This document shows positions 25,720 through 35,837 of a stretch of DNA of 64,000 nucleotides, in pieces. The first letter of the stretch is position 1, and each line of letters opens with the position of its first letter. The stretch spans positions 1 to 64,000 of the forward strand of contig JAFSDK010000044.1 in NCBI GenBank assembly GCA_017436255.1, in the 5' to 3' direction. Both the position numbers and the translations under genes were made by a program. The notes under the pieces were generated by a model. The model ran no database searches. It was not told the DNA's origin and was given only the letters and a program-made list of their open reading frames with translations. The stretch is from Clostridia bacterium (GTDB lineage: Bacteria; Bacillota; Clostridia; Oscillospirales; Acutalibacteraceae).

Positions 25720-25863
25720 AAAACCCATCCTTTCTTGAGTTTTATTATACAATAACTTTTTTAGAATGTCAATTAATAATATTATATACTAAAACAATTG
25801 CAAAATTGATAAAAAGTGGTATAATAATATAATAAAAATTTATGTTACCATCGGAGGTATATC

Positions 25864-27144
25864 GTGGGAGCAAAACTGGTAAATATAACGAATGGCGTTG
25901 ACGGAGTTTTTATTGAAAATTCTCGGTTTAATACTACTATTATTTCTTTTAATTGTTACTTACCAATTAAAAAGTCAGATATCGCATCTAATGCCTTATT
26001 ACCATATATTTTAACGTCGTGTTCAGAAGAGTATGAAAATTTTACGTTGCTTAATCGTAGATTTAATATGCTTTATGGTGCAGATCTTGAGGTTAGTGTT
26101 GATAAAACGGGCGATACACAACATATTAAATTTTCGGTTTCGGTTATTAATGACCGATTTGCTTTTGATGGTTCGTCAATTGTTTTGGATGCGACCAACC
26201 TAATTCTTTCCTTAATTTTCAAGCCGCGACTTAATGGCAAAAGTTTTTATGATGAAGATATAAATCGTGAAAAGCGTAAAATGGTTGAAAACATTTTAGG
26301 CGAGATTAATGAGAAACGATTGTATGCTAAAAATCGTATAATTGCTGAAATGTATAAAGGTTTGCCTTATGGTATTTCAAAGTATGGTGAACTGGATGAT
26401 GTTGAGAAACTTGACGGTTCTGATTTATATTCTGCTTGGCAGAGACTTCTTTTAAATTCCTATGTTCGTGTACAGGTAATCGGTGATGTTTTGCCTAAAG
26501 ATTTTTTTGATACTGTAGCTCAGAGATTTGCTGACATTCCACGTAACCCATATACTGATTATAAGGCGTTTTCAACCCTTGAGCCAAGTGATACGGTTCA
26601 TTACGTGACAGATAAAATGAATGTTTCGCAAGGCAAGTTGGTTTTAGGTTTTACAAGTGAAACAAACGGAGTGAATTGTTATAAATTTAATGTTATGACC
26701 GATATCTTTGGTGGCGGACCATATTCAAAACTGTTTGAAAACGTTCGTGAAAAGATGAGTCTGTGTTACTATTGTTCTGCTTCTCCTGCCGTTACTAAAG
26801 GTCATTTATTGGTTGAATCAGGCGTTGAATTTGATAATATGGAAAGGGCCGAAAAAGAAATTTTAAATCAATTAATCGCGGTACAAAACGGCGATTTTGA
26901 CGATACCACTTTTGAAGCATCAATTAAAAGTATTTGTGGTTCTCTTAAGTCTTGTAACGATAGTCTGGGTTCACTTGATTCTTGGTATGCAACACGCATT
27001 TTTACTGATGAGTTGGTTTCACCTGATGATGCTATTGAAGAAATATCAAAAATCACCAAACAACAGGTTATCGATACCGCACGAGGTATCAAACTTCATA
27101 CCGTTTATAAATTGATTGGGGAAGGAAGTGCACGTGATGAATAA
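25864..27144 (+). CDS. M16-family peptidase-like protein lacking the zinc motif (YfmF-like)
   Basis: A 426-residue protein of the insulinase/M16 fold (KRKMVENILGEINEKRLYA and a C-terminal half with GGGPYSKLFENVREK, the family's second-subunit signature). The HxxEH zinc motif expected in the first 100 residues is absent. It starts with GTG at 25864 after CGGAGG. The next gene encodes an M16 peptidase with an intact motif and overlaps by 8 bp. This non-catalytic/catalytic pairing is typical of Bacillus YfmF/YfmH and suggests a heterodimer. Confidence 0.85.
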   Translation: MGAKLVNITNGVDGVFIENSRFNTTIISFNCYLPIKKSDIASNALLPYILTSCSEEYENFTLLNRRFNMLYGADLEVSVDKTGDTQHIKFSVSVINDRFAFDGSSIVLDATNLILSLIFKPRLNGKSFYDEDINREKRKMVENILGEINEKRLYAKNRIIAEMYKGLPYGISKYGELDDVEKLDGSDLYSAWQRLLLNSYVRVQVIGDVLPKDFFDTVAQRFADIPRNPYTDYKAFSTLEPSDTVHYVTDKMNVSQGKLVLGFTSETNGVNCYKFNVMTDIFGGGPYSKLFENVREKMSLCYYCSASPAVTKGHLLVESGVEFDNMERAEKEILNQLIAVQNGDFDDTTFEASIKSICGSLKSCNDSLGSLDSWYATRIFTDELVSPDDAIEEISKITKQQVIDTARGIKLHTVYKLIGEGSARDE

Positions 27145-28411
27145 AAAACTTTTTAAATGTGAACTTCTAAACGAAGAATATACCGTAACGACCCTACGCA
27201 ATGGACTTAAAATTTACATTATGGAAAAACAGAATTTTGATTCTGTTTATGCTGTCTTTGGCACAAAATACGGTTCAATTGATAATTGTTTTAGCCTTAA
27301 TAATGGTGAGTATATAGAAGTCCCAAACGGAATTGCACATTTTCTCGAACACAAGTTGTTTGAAAGTGAAGATGGTGACGCATTTGCAAAATACTCAAAA
27401 ACAGGTGCGTATGCTAATGCGTTTACCTCGTTTGATAAAACATGCTATCTTTTTTCGTGTAGTAGTTTGTTTGAAGAAAATTTAGATATTTTGCTCAATT
27501 TTGTACAAAGTCCTTACTTTACAGAGCAAACCGTCAGAAAAGAGCAGGGAATTATCGGTCAAGAAATTCGTATGTATGATGATAGCCCCGGTTGGTGTGT
27601 ATTGTTTAACGCTCTTGAGGCTATGTATCACAATCATCCCGTTAAGGTTGATATTGCGGGTACTGTTGAATCAATTGCTGAGATTGACGATAATTTGCTA
27701 TACGAGTGTTATAAAACATTTTATAACCCTGCAAATATGTTTATTTGTATTGCCGGTAAGGTAGATACTGACAAAGTGCTTGACAAAATTTCATCCGCCA
27801 TTAAACCGTGTGATAAAATTCAAATTAATCGCAAAAAGGTTGATGAGCCGGCAAGTGTTGTTACAAATTATGTTGAGAAGCAATTAGAGGTTGCCTTACC
27901 ATTGTTTTGTGTAGGTTACAAACAGCAGCTTAAAACAGAAGAACCTAGTTTGCGTGATTCAATAGCGGTAAATCTTTTATTAAAACTAATTTTTGGCGAG
28001 TCATCGCATTTTTATAAAAGGCTTACTGATATGGGCCTTATAAATGATGAATTTGAAACTGAATATTTCACAGGTAGAGGTTTTGCGGCCATACTCTTGG
28101 AGGGAGAATCTTATGAGCCTAAAAAGGTTGCCGAGGAAATTAAAAAAGAAATTTATTCAGTTTTAAAAAATGGTATTGATGCTGAGTTGTTTGAAGCAAT
28201 CAAGCGTGATTCATTTGGTGATACAATTAAAAGATATAACAGTGTAAATAATATCGCTATGATGTTTATTGACGCGGCAGTTTCTAACTACAATATATTT
28301 GATGAAATTGAAATTTTAAGAGAAATTACCCTTGAAGAAGTCTTAAAGCACATTGAAATTTTTGATGAAAATAAGGCTGTTCTTTCGGTAATCTCACCTA
28401 AGGAGAAATAA
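27137..28411 (+). CDS. M16-family zinc peptidase (YfmH-like)
   Basis: A 424-residue protein. The inverted zinc motif is intact at the N-terminus: H68-F-L-E71-H72 in GIAHFLEHKLFE, with the distal Glu expected in the following helix (KEQGIIGQEIRMYDD). ATG 27137 overlaps the end of the upstream gene, indicating translational coupling; GGAAGG lies about 10 bp upstream. It probably forms the active half of a dimer with the upstream protein. The substrate is unknown; relatives act on small peptides. lgt follows after 1 bp. Confidence 0.88.
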   Translation: MNKKLFKCELLNEEYTVTTLRNGLKIYIMEKQNFDSVYAVFGTKYGSIDNCFSLNNGEYIEVPNGIAHFLEHKLFESEDGDAFAKYSKTGAYANAFTSFDKTCYLFSCSSLFEENLDILLNFVQSPYFTEQTVRKEQGIIGQEIRMYDDSPGWCVLFNALEAMYHNHPVKVDIAGTVESIAEIDDNLLYECYKTFYNPANMFICIAGKVDTDKVLDKISSAIKPCDKIQINRKKVDEPASVVTNYVEKQLEVALPLFCVGYKQQLKTEEPSLRDSIAVNLLLKLIFGESSHFYKRLTDMGLINDEFETEYFTGRGFAAILLEGESYEPKKVAEEIKKEIYSVLKNGIDAELFEAIKRDSFGDTIKRYNSVNNIAMMFIDAAVSNYNIFDEIEILREITLEEVLKHIEIFDENKAVLSVISPKEK

Positions 28412-28412
28412 T

Positions 28413-29315
28413 ATGGCGGTTTATGAAGGTATTCTTTTTGGTATTAAATTTAAAATTAATCCTATAGCATTTACTTTACCAATAGGTGACGGATGGGATA
28501 TCTATTGGTACGGCATTATGATTGGTCTTGGCTTTTTAGCTGCCCTAATTTACGCCTTTTATACTGCTAAACGTTACGAAATTAATGTTGACAGAATGTT
28601 GGACGTCGCTTTAATTACAACGCCACTTGCAATACTTTGCGCAAGGGCATATTACGTAATTTTTGACGGTGAGAAACTTGAAAGTTTTGGCGATTTCTTT
28701 GGCCTTGGTAATGGGCATGGTGTCGCTGGATTGGCAATATACGGTGGTGTAATCGGTGCCTTCCTTTTCGGTGGTATTGCCTGTAAACTTCGCAAGGTTA
28801 ATATTCTTGATATGTTTGATTTAACTGCTACGTGCTTTATTTTAGCACAGGCTATTGGTAGATGGGGTAACTTCTTTAATCAAGAAGCGTACGGCACATT
28901 TACAGGCAGTAGTTGGTGGGGAATGGTAAGTAACCAAACAGCATATGAAATGGGTAGCGCTGAACTAGTTCATCCGTGTTTCTTATATGAGTTTATTTGG
29001 TGTATTATCGGCTTTATTTTAATTGACCGAATTGGCAGAAACCGCAAATTCAAAGGTCAACTTGTTTTATCATATGGCATTTGGTACGGCTTAGGCAGAG
29101 GATTTATTGAATTACTCAGAACGGATAGCCTGTATTTAGGTTCAATACGTGTTTCGTCACTTCTTTCTTTTGCTGTTGCAATAACTTTTGGCATTTTAAT
29201 GTTTGTTATACTCAAGAAGCAAAGGATAGAAATAGAAAATACTACTTATTCAAGTATGTTTGTTTCTAATGAAGAATTGGATGAAATTTCAGAGGAGATA
29301 GAAAATAATGGCTAA
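28413..29315 (+). CDS. lgt: Prolipoprotein diacylglyceryl transferase
   Basis: A 300-residue integral membrane enzyme with about seven transmembrane segments. It transfers diacylglycerol from phosphatidylglycerol to the lipobox Cys of prolipoproteins. The signature AQAIGRWGNFFNQEAYG (about residues 148-164) includes the conserved Arg and Asn, and IYWYGIMIGLGF opens the protein. The gene is tightly packed between an M16 peptidase gene and folD; its last 8 bases overlap folD. Confidence 0.95.
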   Translation: MAVYEGILFGIKFKINPIAFTLPIGDGWDIYWYGIMIGLGFLAALIYAFYTAKRYEINVDRMLDVALITTPLAILCARAYYVIFDGEKLESFGDFFGLGNGHGVAGLAIYGGVIGAFLFGGIACKLRKVNILDMFDLTATCFILAQAIGRWGNFFNQEAYGTFTGSSWWGMVSNQTAYEMGSAELVHPCFLYEFIWCIIGFILIDRIGRNRKFKGQLVLSYGIWYGLGRGFIELLRTDSLYLGSIRVSSLLSFAVAITFGILMFVILKKQRIEIENTTYSSMFVSNEELDEISEEIENNG

Positions 29316-30159
29316 AATAATTGATGGAAGGGAAATTTCTGCTGCCGTAAAGCAGCAGATTAAAGAAGATGTTGTTTCACTATATAAACAGGGTATAGAG
29401 GTTGGCTTAGCGGTAATAATTGTAGGCGATGACCCTGCTTCAAAAGTATATGTTGCCAATAAAGAAAAAGCCTGTGAGCAGTTGGGTATAACCTCATATA
29501 AATATGCATTACCCGCTGAAACCACTAATGAAGAACTTTTAAGTCTAATCGAAAAGTTGAATAATGACAAAAAAGTTAATGGTATTTTATGCCAGTTGCC
29601 ACTTCCAAAGCATCTTGACGAAAAGTTGATTATTAACAGTATTGTACCTGAAAAGGACGTGGATGCTTTTCATCCGCAAAACGTTGGTAAAATAATGATT
29701 GGTGACTTTGATTTTTTGCCGTGTACACCCGCGGGTGTAATAGAAATGATTAAATATTCAGGTATTGAGATGTCGGGTAAGAAATGCGTCGTTGTGGGTC
29801 GTTCAAATATTGTAGGTAAACCAATGGCAATGTTATTGCTACATAATAATGCTACTGTTACAGTTTGTCATTCACGTACCGTTAACCTTAAAGAAGAGTG
29901 TGCTAATGCCGATATTTTAGTTGTTGCGATCGGTAAGGCAAAATTTGTAACTGCAGATATGGTTAAAGAAGGCGCTATTGTTATTGATGTTGGTATGGAT
30001 CGTGACGAAAATGGCAAATTATGTGGTGATGTTGATTTTGATTCAGTATCTCAAAAAGCTGGTGCCATTACACCTGTACCGGGTGGAGTAGGTCCCATGA
30101 CAATCGCAATGCTTATGAAAAATACACTTACTGCAGCAAAAAAACAGAATTCAAAATAA
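29308..30159 (+). CDS. folD: Bifunctional methylenetetrahydrofolate dehydrogenase/cyclohydrolase
   Basis: A 283-residue enzyme that interconverts 5,10-methylene-THF and 10-formyl-THF in cytosolic one-carbon metabolism. Visible signatures are KVYVANKEKACEQLGI (with the catalytic Lys nearby), CQLPLPKHLDE, PEKDVDAFHPQNVG and the C-terminal PVPGGVGPMTIAMLM. VVGRSNIVGKPMA is the NADP-binding loop. The start overlaps the end of lgt by 8 bp. Confidence 0.95.
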   Translation: MAKIIDGREISAAVKQQIKEDVVSLYKQGIEVGLAVIIVGDDPASKVYVANKEKACEQLGITSYKYALPAETTNEELLSLIEKLNNDKKVNGILCQLPLPKHLDEKLIINSIVPEKDVDAFHPQNVGKIMIGDFDFLPCTPAGVIEMIKYSGIEMSGKKCVVVGRSNIVGKPMAMLLLHNNATVTVCHSRTVNLKEECANADILVVAIGKAKFVTADMVKEGAIVIDVGMDRDENGKLCGDVDFDSVSQKAGAITPVPGGVGPMTIAMLMKNTLTAAKKQNSK

Positions 30160-30179
30160 TTTTGAATGGAGCGTATCCG

Positions 30180-30944
30180 GTGAAAAATAAATTATTGTAT
30201 GTAACCGCAATATTTGCTTTGCTTTTATCCGTGTTTTCATTAGTCGTATCAGCTGCTTCGACTAAAACAAATAATACAAGCATTGCTGTTCCGCGCGGTT
30301 ATAAATACGTCACACCAAGCACTATTGATGAAAATTTACAACTTATTGATGAGATAAATTTTTCAAGTCAAGATTTTGAAAAATATCTTTTAGAAAATAA
30401 AATTATTCTTTTTGCTTACAATAGTGATAATAAAAATGAAATTATTGTTAAGCTAGATGCTGGCGTTTGGGATTCAGAATTTGACATTAATCTTCTTGAT
30501 GAAGAGAGTCTTGCCAAAATGGCTACAACGCTAACAACAGGACTTGATTATGAAAAAGTTACACTTGGTGAATACGTCTTTATTCGAACAAAAGTTAATG
30601 GCAACGACAATGGTGGCGCATTCAACATTATAAGATACGTAACCATCCAAAAGGGTAATTTAATTTCTGTTGAATTTTTGTTTGACGGTGAATTTAACAC
30701 TGCTAATAGTGAATTTTCAGAAAATGTTATGGGAACTTTTTATACTCAAAAGGGTACAGATTCAAATAATGGAATAAAGGGCGTTGCTAATGATGTGGCA
30801 GTCAAGTGTTTGATAATTTTTGCTGTGCTGGCCGGTGTTTGTGTTGCAGTTTACGTTGTAGTAACCCTCGTAATTGATTTACGAAAAAAGCGTAATACTA
30901 GTGACGTTGCACCTTACGTAAAGATTAAACGTAGAAAATTTTAA
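30180..30944 (+). CDS. Hypothetical secreted/membrane-anchored protein
   Basis: About 254 residues from GTG 30180 (GGAG about 9 bp upstream; an in-frame TTG at 30162 is less likely). An N-terminal signal sequence (LLYVTAIFALLLSVFSLVV, then SAAS) precedes an extracellular domain of about 170 residues. Near the C-terminus there is a transmembrane helix (LIIFAVLAGVCVAVYVVVTL) and a basic cytoplasmic tail. I do not recognise the family. It lies immediately after folD and before htrA. Confidence 0.7.
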   Translation: MKNKLLYVTAIFALLLSVFSLVVSAASTKTNNTSIAVPRGYKYVTPSTIDENLQLIDEINFSSQDFEKYLLENKIILFAYNSDNKNEIIVKLDAGVWDSEFDINLLDEESLAKMATTLTTGLDYEKVTLGEYVFIRTKVNGNDNGGAFNIIRYVTIQKGNLISVEFLFDGEFNTANSEFSENVMGTFYTQKGTDSNNGIKGVANDVAVKCLIIFAVLAGVCVAVYVVVTLVIDLRKKRNTSDVAPYVKIKRRKF

Positions 30945-31023
30945 AATATTATTATGAAAATTCATTAAATATTCATATTTATATAATATACTTCGCTTGT
31001 AACTTATCGAAGGGAACGATGTT

Positions 31024-32280
31024 ATGGATAATTATAACAACCAACAAAACGATTTTAATATCTATTCATCAAACGAGACGTATGATAATAGTTTTGTTGA
31101 AAACACATTTGCAGAGCAACCAAAACAAAAAAAGAAAAAGAAATTCTCATTTTTCACCGTTTTTCTTTGTGCTTTAATTGCTGCGGCAATCGGTGCTACA
31201 ACCGGTGCCGGTGCGGTTATACTTACTAACTATTTTACAAAAGATGATGATAAGGGCAGTACCATTATTGTAACCGAGGACGGAACACAAAAGGTTGTCA
31301 CAGAAATTAAGGTTGATGAAGAAGTCGGAAGTGTAATTGAAGCTGTTGCGCAGAAGGTCACACCAAGCGTCGTTGGTATTGCAACAACTGCATCAACAAA
31401 CAGTTTCTTTGGCGGCGGAAGCGAAACAACAGGTGAAGGTTCCGGCATTATTTATACTGCTGATGGTTATATTATTACTAACTATCACGTAATTGAGGAT
31501 GCGGTCAATTCTTCTTCAGCTAAAATTGAGGTGTATTTATCTAGTGATACTGAAAAAGGACATTCAGCAAGCGTTGTTGGATACAATATTGGATACGATT
31601 TAGCCGTTATAAAAATTTCTGCTAAAAATCTTGTGCCAATTGAACTCGCAGACGCAAGCAAACTAAGGGTCGGTCAATATGTAGCTGCAATTGGTAGTCC
31701 CGGTGGTTTAGACTTTATGGGTTCAGTAACATATGGTATTATAAGTGGACTTAACCGTGTTATTGCCGACAGTTCAACAGGCGCAGATGTTGAACTTATA
31801 CAAACTGATGCAGCTATTAATCCCGGTAATTCAGGCGGTGCTCTTGTTAATACGCAAGGCAAACTTGTTGGTGTAAATAGTTCAAAAATCGCCGCAACCG
31901 ATTATGAAGGTATGGGTTTTGCAATACCTGTAGATACTGTGAAAGATATTTGTGATAAAATTATTTCTAACAAGGACACACCAAACCCGTACATTGGTAT
32001 TACAATTAGTGATAGATATTCTGCTGAGGATCTTAAAGGTTTAGGTTTTCCTGTAGGTGCAGTTGTAAACAGCGTTACAAAAGATGGTCCCGCTTATGAA
32101 GCCGGTATACGTAGAGGTGATATAATTACCGAGTTTAACGGCAAAGCCATTAAAAATTATACCGAACTCAGTGACGTAATTGCCGATACAAAACCCGGCC
32201 AAAAGGTAAACGTTAAGATTTATCGTTCAGGAAGATATTATACAACAAAAATTCAAATTGGATCTAATAATGCTCAATAA
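31024..32280 (+). CDS. htrA: HtrA/DegP-type membrane-anchored serine protease
   Basis: A 418-residue S1C protease. A cytoplasmic Lys-rich stretch is followed by a single membrane anchor (about residues 42-66). The catalytic triad is visible: His155 in TNYHVI, Asp192 in YDLAVI and Ser270 in NPGNSGGAL. One PDZ domain follows (about residues 320-410; GLGFPVGAVVNSV). It degrades misfolded proteins at the outer face of the membrane. A bidirectional terminator separates it from the convergent locus downstream. Confidence 0.95.
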   Translation: MDNYNNQQNDFNIYSSNETYDNSFVENTFAEQPKQKKKKKFSFFTVFLCALIAAAIGATTGAGAVILTNYFTKDDDKGSTIIVTEDGTQKVVTEIKVDEEVGSVIEAVAQKVTPSVVGIATTASTNSFFGGGSETTGEGSGIIYTADGYIITNYHVIEDAVNSSSAKIEVYLSSDTEKGHSASVVGYNIGYDLAVIKISAKNLVPIELADASKLRVGQYVAAIGSPGGLDFMGSVTYGIISGLNRVIADSSTGADVELIQTDAAINPGNSGGALVNTQGKLVGVNSSKIAATDYEGMGFAIPVDTVKDICDKIISNKDTPNPYIGITISDRYSAEDLKGLGFPVGAVVNSVTKDGPAYEAGIRRGDIITEFNGKAIKNYTELSDVIADTKPGQKVNVKIYRSGRYYTTKIQIGSNNAQ

Positions 32281-32288
32281 AAATAAAA

Positions 32289-32328
32289 AAAACTTCGGTC
32301 TGTTTTATACAGACCGAAGTTTTTTTAT
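32289..32328. terminator. Bidirectional terminator
   Basis: A 13-bp stem AACTTCGGTCTGT / ACAGACCGAAGTT is flanked by an A-run on the left and a T-run on the right, so it can end both htrA and the convergent CinA-like operon. Confidence 0.88.
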
Positions 32329-32332
32329 TTAC

Positions 32333-33133
32333 TTAATTTAAAAATGAAAATATATTTTTAAAGTTTTCGATGATTGAAATATCGTTAAGTAGTGGTAGTA
32401 CTATTAAGAAATAACCTAAAAAACCTAATATAAGCAACAATAAGATCATTATGATAAGAGTAGCGACAGTATATTTACTGTTATCACATTTCGGTACTTC
32501 TAGTGAAATATCATTTTCGTCGATTATAAATTGTTGAGAAGTATTTTGTTGAACTTCTAACAAGGGTTCGTCGATTTCATTTGATGTAGTATCGGTTTCT
32601 TCGGGCTCGTTTTGCACAAAATCAATATTATAGGTTTTCGGCGTTTCAAGTAATGTGACACCTTCTTCAATATCTTTTTCGAGTTCGCTAACAGCGCGAA
32701 TATATGGTTCTATCAAATTTTTCATAATTTCGCGCTGTACGTTTTTCTCCGAAGAAAGAAGTATCAAGCTTTGAGGCCCACTTTCGACAATACAACCACC
32801 AAGAATTGCCTTTTCAGTAATTAGCGGTACTGAACCTTTAATGATTTCATTAAATATAGATTTAGTCCCAAAAAGTTCTTCGGTATCGAGCGTGTCGGTT
32901 TCGTAACCGATAGAAAAAGCAATGTTTTCGATAATATCATTTGTCAAAGAACCTGTAATAATTACGATTTTACTTCGCGCAATTGCACGAGCCATAACCG
33001 AAAGCAATTTATTTTTATCGTCTACCGAACTGGTAAGCAGACGCATATTACAACAACCACTAACGTTGAATTCTAATTCGAAATCAGTTGGTATGTTATA
33101 ATAAACGATTTCTGTTTTTATGTTCTCTAACAT
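32333..33133 (-). CDS. MoCF/CinA-N-like domain with C-terminal membrane anchor
   Basis: A 266-residue protein. Residues about 1-150 resemble a divergent MoCF (molybdopterin-binding/CinA N-terminal) domain: SKIVIITGSLTNDIIENIAF, then ILGGCIVESGPQSLILL. An acidic linker (about 165-215) leads to one C-terminal transmembrane helix (VATLIIMILLLLILGFLGYF). ATG 33133 follows GGAGAATATC. It is 20 bp downstream of a gene encoding a CinA-like/sortase-like fusion, so the two probably function together at the membrane. The MoCF assignment is moderate because key loop motifs are altered. Confidence 0.6.
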   Translation of the reverse strand: MLENIKTEIVYYNIPTDFELEFNVSGCCNMRLLTSSVDDKNKLLSVMARAIARSKIVIITGSLTNDIIENIAFSIGYETDTLDTEELFGTKSIFNEIIKGSVPLITEKAILGGCIVESGPQSLILLSSEKNVQREIMKNLIEPYIRAVSELEKDIEEGVTLLETPKTYNIDFVQNEPEETDTTSNEIDEPLLEVQQNTSQQFIIDENDISLEVPKCDNSKYTVATLIIMILLLLILGFLGYFLIVLPLLNDISIIENFKNIFSFLN

Positions 33134-33153
33134 TTGATATTCTCCTTAAAATT

Positions 33154-35826
33154 TTATGCTTCAGTATTATCATCTGTGCCTGGTTCGGGTTCGGGCTCAG
33201 GCTCTGGTTCAGGCTCTGGTTCAGGCTCGGGTCCTGGTTCAGGTTCGGGCTCAGGCTCGGGTTCTGGTTCTGGTTCAGGTTCAGGTCCTGGTTCAGGTTC
33301 GGGCTCAGGCTCGGGTTCAGGTTCGGGTTCTGGTTCAGGTTCGGGTTCGGGCCCCGGTTCGGGCTCGGGTCCTGGTTCAGGCTCGGGTTTAGAAGAAGAA
33401 TCTGGGTTTGAAGGTTCATCTTCCGGTTTTGATGTATCACTTGGTGTTGTTTCAGATGGTATGGATGTTGAAGTATTATTAGAATTTGTCGATGAATCAT
33501 CGTTTATATTAACATCGCCAGAAGCAAAAGGATTAGTAACCGAGCGTTGGTCGTACCAAATTTGTGGATATCTTGGTGATGGATTTGTGCGATACACTGG
33601 TGCCGCTGCATCTTTTGCTACAGTTTTAGCTATAATAACAATTTTAGCGCCTTTAAAATAATCCGCATCAGTCACAAGCGTCACATACTCATCGGAGTAC
33701 GAATGTTTTAAATCGGTAAGATATATGCTTCTTTGTTTAGCCTCAGCTAACCATTTTTTATACTCATTTTGATCTCTGAAGGAGGATTTGTCAAAGGCAA
33801 AAGCATGGCCATTATCATCTTCTGCTTCAGAAATAATCATTACCGAGAAAATATGGTATTTACGATGGTTGTATAGAGTTGTAAGTTCAATAGTTGGATT
33901 CTTTTTAAGATATGAAGTATTTAAATACTCACTTAATGAACCAAACATTGAGCCGTCATTCATATCATTACCATATATTACTATATTTTTGCTGTTTTTT
34001 TGTTGGCCGGCATTTGAACGATAATCAAAATATAAGGAACCATAACGGGTTTTCTTCAATAAATGATTGTGATTTTTGTAATACTCATTATTGGTTGTTA
34101 TACAAACAGGGTTATTTATTTGAGTATCACCAATTTTTAACCAACCAGTAATATCGCGATTGTACTTTCTAATATCATCAAAGGCCTCAAATTGTCCATT
34201 GTTGCCACGGTCTTCATCAAACTCCCATATTTGACGTGCTTCATTAATAACCTTATCATTTGTATTTTTAGCAGTTAAATACGTAATTGCAAAAGTACTG
34301 CCTCCAATTATTGAAGCAATAATTACAGCAAAAACAGTGGCTGAAATAAACTTTTTAATATTGAACTTTTCAAAATTATCAAAAGAAAATTTGTTATTGT
34401 GTGTTAGTGCAATTTTTTCTTCGGTTTTGCTTTTGGTCTTGATCTCGGTTTCAACTTCGGTTTCAATTTCAATTTCAGGTTCAGGTTCTTGAATAAACGT
34501 CGATTCTTTAATTATATAATCATCATCAAAAATTTCGTAAACAGGGTTTGTGAAGGGGGGGTTATGCTCATTAATAGTATCGTCAATACCAGTATCATTG
34601 TCATAAACAACACGATTATGTAGCATACCTTCTGAATATTCAACCAGGTCACTTATATAATGAGGTTGAGAGTGTAAAGCATTAAGTGGTTCACCAACTT
34701 TAGTAGCGCTTGGTAGAACAGATGGATAATATTCAAGGTAACGGCGCAAAAGGTCTAATGCTTCATAAACAGATTTTTGGCGAACCTCATCACGTGTTAA
34801 ATTGGGGTCAAACTGATTTTTAATTACCCACATATTTTTACCATCAGTAAGAGCAATATAAACTGTGCCAATAGGTTTTTCTTCACTATATGAAGGTCCT
34901 GCAACGCCTGTAATAGAAAGACCTAAGTTTGAGTCGCTAAGATTTAAAATACCAAGAGCCATTTCAGCAGCAGTTTCTTTACTTACTGCACCGTAGGTAT
35001 TTATAGTTTTTTGAGATACATTAAGTGCCGCGCGTTTAATGCGGTTTGAATAGGATGAAATGCCTATTTCAAATACAGAAGAAGCATTCGGCACCGAAGT
35101 AATAGCAGATGATAATAAACCTGCGGTGCAAGATTCAGCAGTTGCTACCGTAAGTCCGTTTGCAATGAGTGATTCAACAATTGTGTTTTCTATACCAAAG
35201 CTTTTAGAAACATATGAATTATCACCCAAAAGCATTTTGATATTAAGATAAACCTCTTCGCATAATTCATTTGCGGCTTCAATACTGTTTTCACTTGCAA
35301 AGATATGTATTTTAGTTGAAATAGAATCTTCTACAATATATATTCTTGGATTTTTTAATTTACAGTAGTTTCCAATTAATTCGTGAACTGTTTCAGCATC
35401 ATAGGTTGATACGTTCAACATCCTATGTGCAAAGAAATCAAAGCCGTTATTAATGAAGAATTTTCCAATAATGTATGACACAACACGTAAATAATCACTG
35501 CCGAGCGTTAAAGAAGCGACCACAGTATTTTTGACTTCAGCAACAAATGCAAAAAGTTGCTTATTGGCAAAAAACATATGGGTGTCATCAAAATATTTAT
35601 CCTTAATAAATGCTTGTTTGTTTGAGTCTTCGTGATGATTTGCAATAAATACTAAATCGTTTTTCTTTAGCGCCTTTTTGTACACATTTTCAAAGTTGTA
35701 AATGCTGCAAGGCGTAAAAGTGATTTGGTCAGAACCCGAAAACATATCACGAATAATATCGTAAACGTCATATAACGATTTATTAAGTATGTTTTTATTT
35801 TCAAAATAAATTAATTCAGTTTTCAA
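33154..35826 (-). CDS. CinA-like protein fused to a membrane helix and a catalytically dead sortase-B-like domain
   Basis: An 890-residue protein. About 1-150 is a degenerate MoCF-like region and about 150-205 a KH-like segment. About 208-375 is a full CinA C-terminal (PncC nicotinamide-nucleotide amidase) domain with [27 protein letters not shown] and [10 protein letters not shown] transmembrane helix lies at about 488-512. About 530-750 is a sortase-B fold ([42 protein letters not shown]). Its catalytic residues are gone: the YGH His is Asn (about 617), TLxTC reads TLVTD (about 719), and Arg is replaced ([10 protein letters not shown]). A Pro-Glu repeat ends the protein. It starts at TTG with AGGAGTG upstream. 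Cytoplasmic CinA joined to an external pseudo-sortase is inferred. Confidence 0.8.
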   Translation of the reverse strand: MKTELIYFENKNILNKSLYDVYDIIRDMFSGSDQITFTPCSIYNFENVYKKALKKNDLVFIANHHEDSNKQAFIKDKYFDDTHMFFANKQLFAFVAEVKNTVVASLTLGSDYLRVVSYIIGKFFINNGFDFFAHRMLNVSTYDAETVHELIGNYCKLKNPRIYIVEDSISTKIHIFASENSIEAANELCEEVYLNIKMLLGDNSYVSKSFGIENTIVESLIANGLTVATAESCTAGLLSSAITSVPNASSVFEIGISSYSNRIKRAALNVSQKTINTYGAVSKETAAEMALGILNLSDSNLGLSITGVAGPSYSEEKPIGTVYIALTDGKNMWVIKNQFDPNLTRDEVRQKSVYEALDLLRRYLEYYPSVLPSATKVGEPLNALHSQPHYISDLVEYSEGMLHNRVVYDNDTGIDDTINEHNPPFTNPVYEIFDDDYIIKESTFIQEPEPEIEIETEVETEIKTKSKTEEKIALTHNNKFSFDNFEKFNIKKFISATVFAVIIASIIGGSTFAITYLTAKNTNDKVINEARQIWEFDEDRGNNGQFEAFDDIRKYNRDITGWLKIGDTQINNPVCITTNNEYYKNHNHLLKKTRYGSLYFDYRSNAGQQKNSKNIVIYGNDMNDGSMFGSLSEYLNTSYLKKNPTIELTTLYNHRKYHIFSVMIISEAEDDNGHAFAFDKSSFRDQNEYKKWLAEAKQRSIYLTDLKHSYSDEYVTLVTDADYFKGAKIVIIAKTVAKDAAAPVYRTNPSPRYPQIWYDQRSVTNPFASGDVNINDDSSTNSNNTSTSIPSETTPSDTSKPEDEPSNPDSSSKPEPEPGPEPEPGPEPEPEPEPEPEPEPEPEPEPGPEPEPEPEPEPEPEPEPGPEPEPEPEPEPEPEPEPGTDDNTEA
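33178..33405 (-). repeat. Pro-Glu (with Gly-Pro) low-complexity tail repeat
   Basis: About 225 bp of tandem 6-bp units encode PEPEPE with periodic PGPEP in the C-terminus of the pseudo-sortase fusion. The units are of the form GGTTCx / GGCTCx on the plus strand. Such a tract is prone to length change by slippage. It also creates long open frames (Gly-Ser repeats) on the opposite strand that are not genes. Confidence 0.9.
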
Positions 35827-35837
35827 TGCTTACACTC

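Noticed and set aside
33178..33405. CRISPR-like array
   Set aside because: The repeats are contiguous coding hexamers without unique spacers.
33096..33500. Second minus-strand open frame of Asn/Pro/Leu repeats
   Set aside because: A shifted-frame reading of the same hexamer repeat; the real gene on that strand reads Pro-Glu.
33134..33661. Plus-strand open frame encoding long Gly-Ser repeats
   Set aside because: It is the complement of the Pro-Glu repeat tract in the pseudo-sortase fusion gene and has no promoter or family support.
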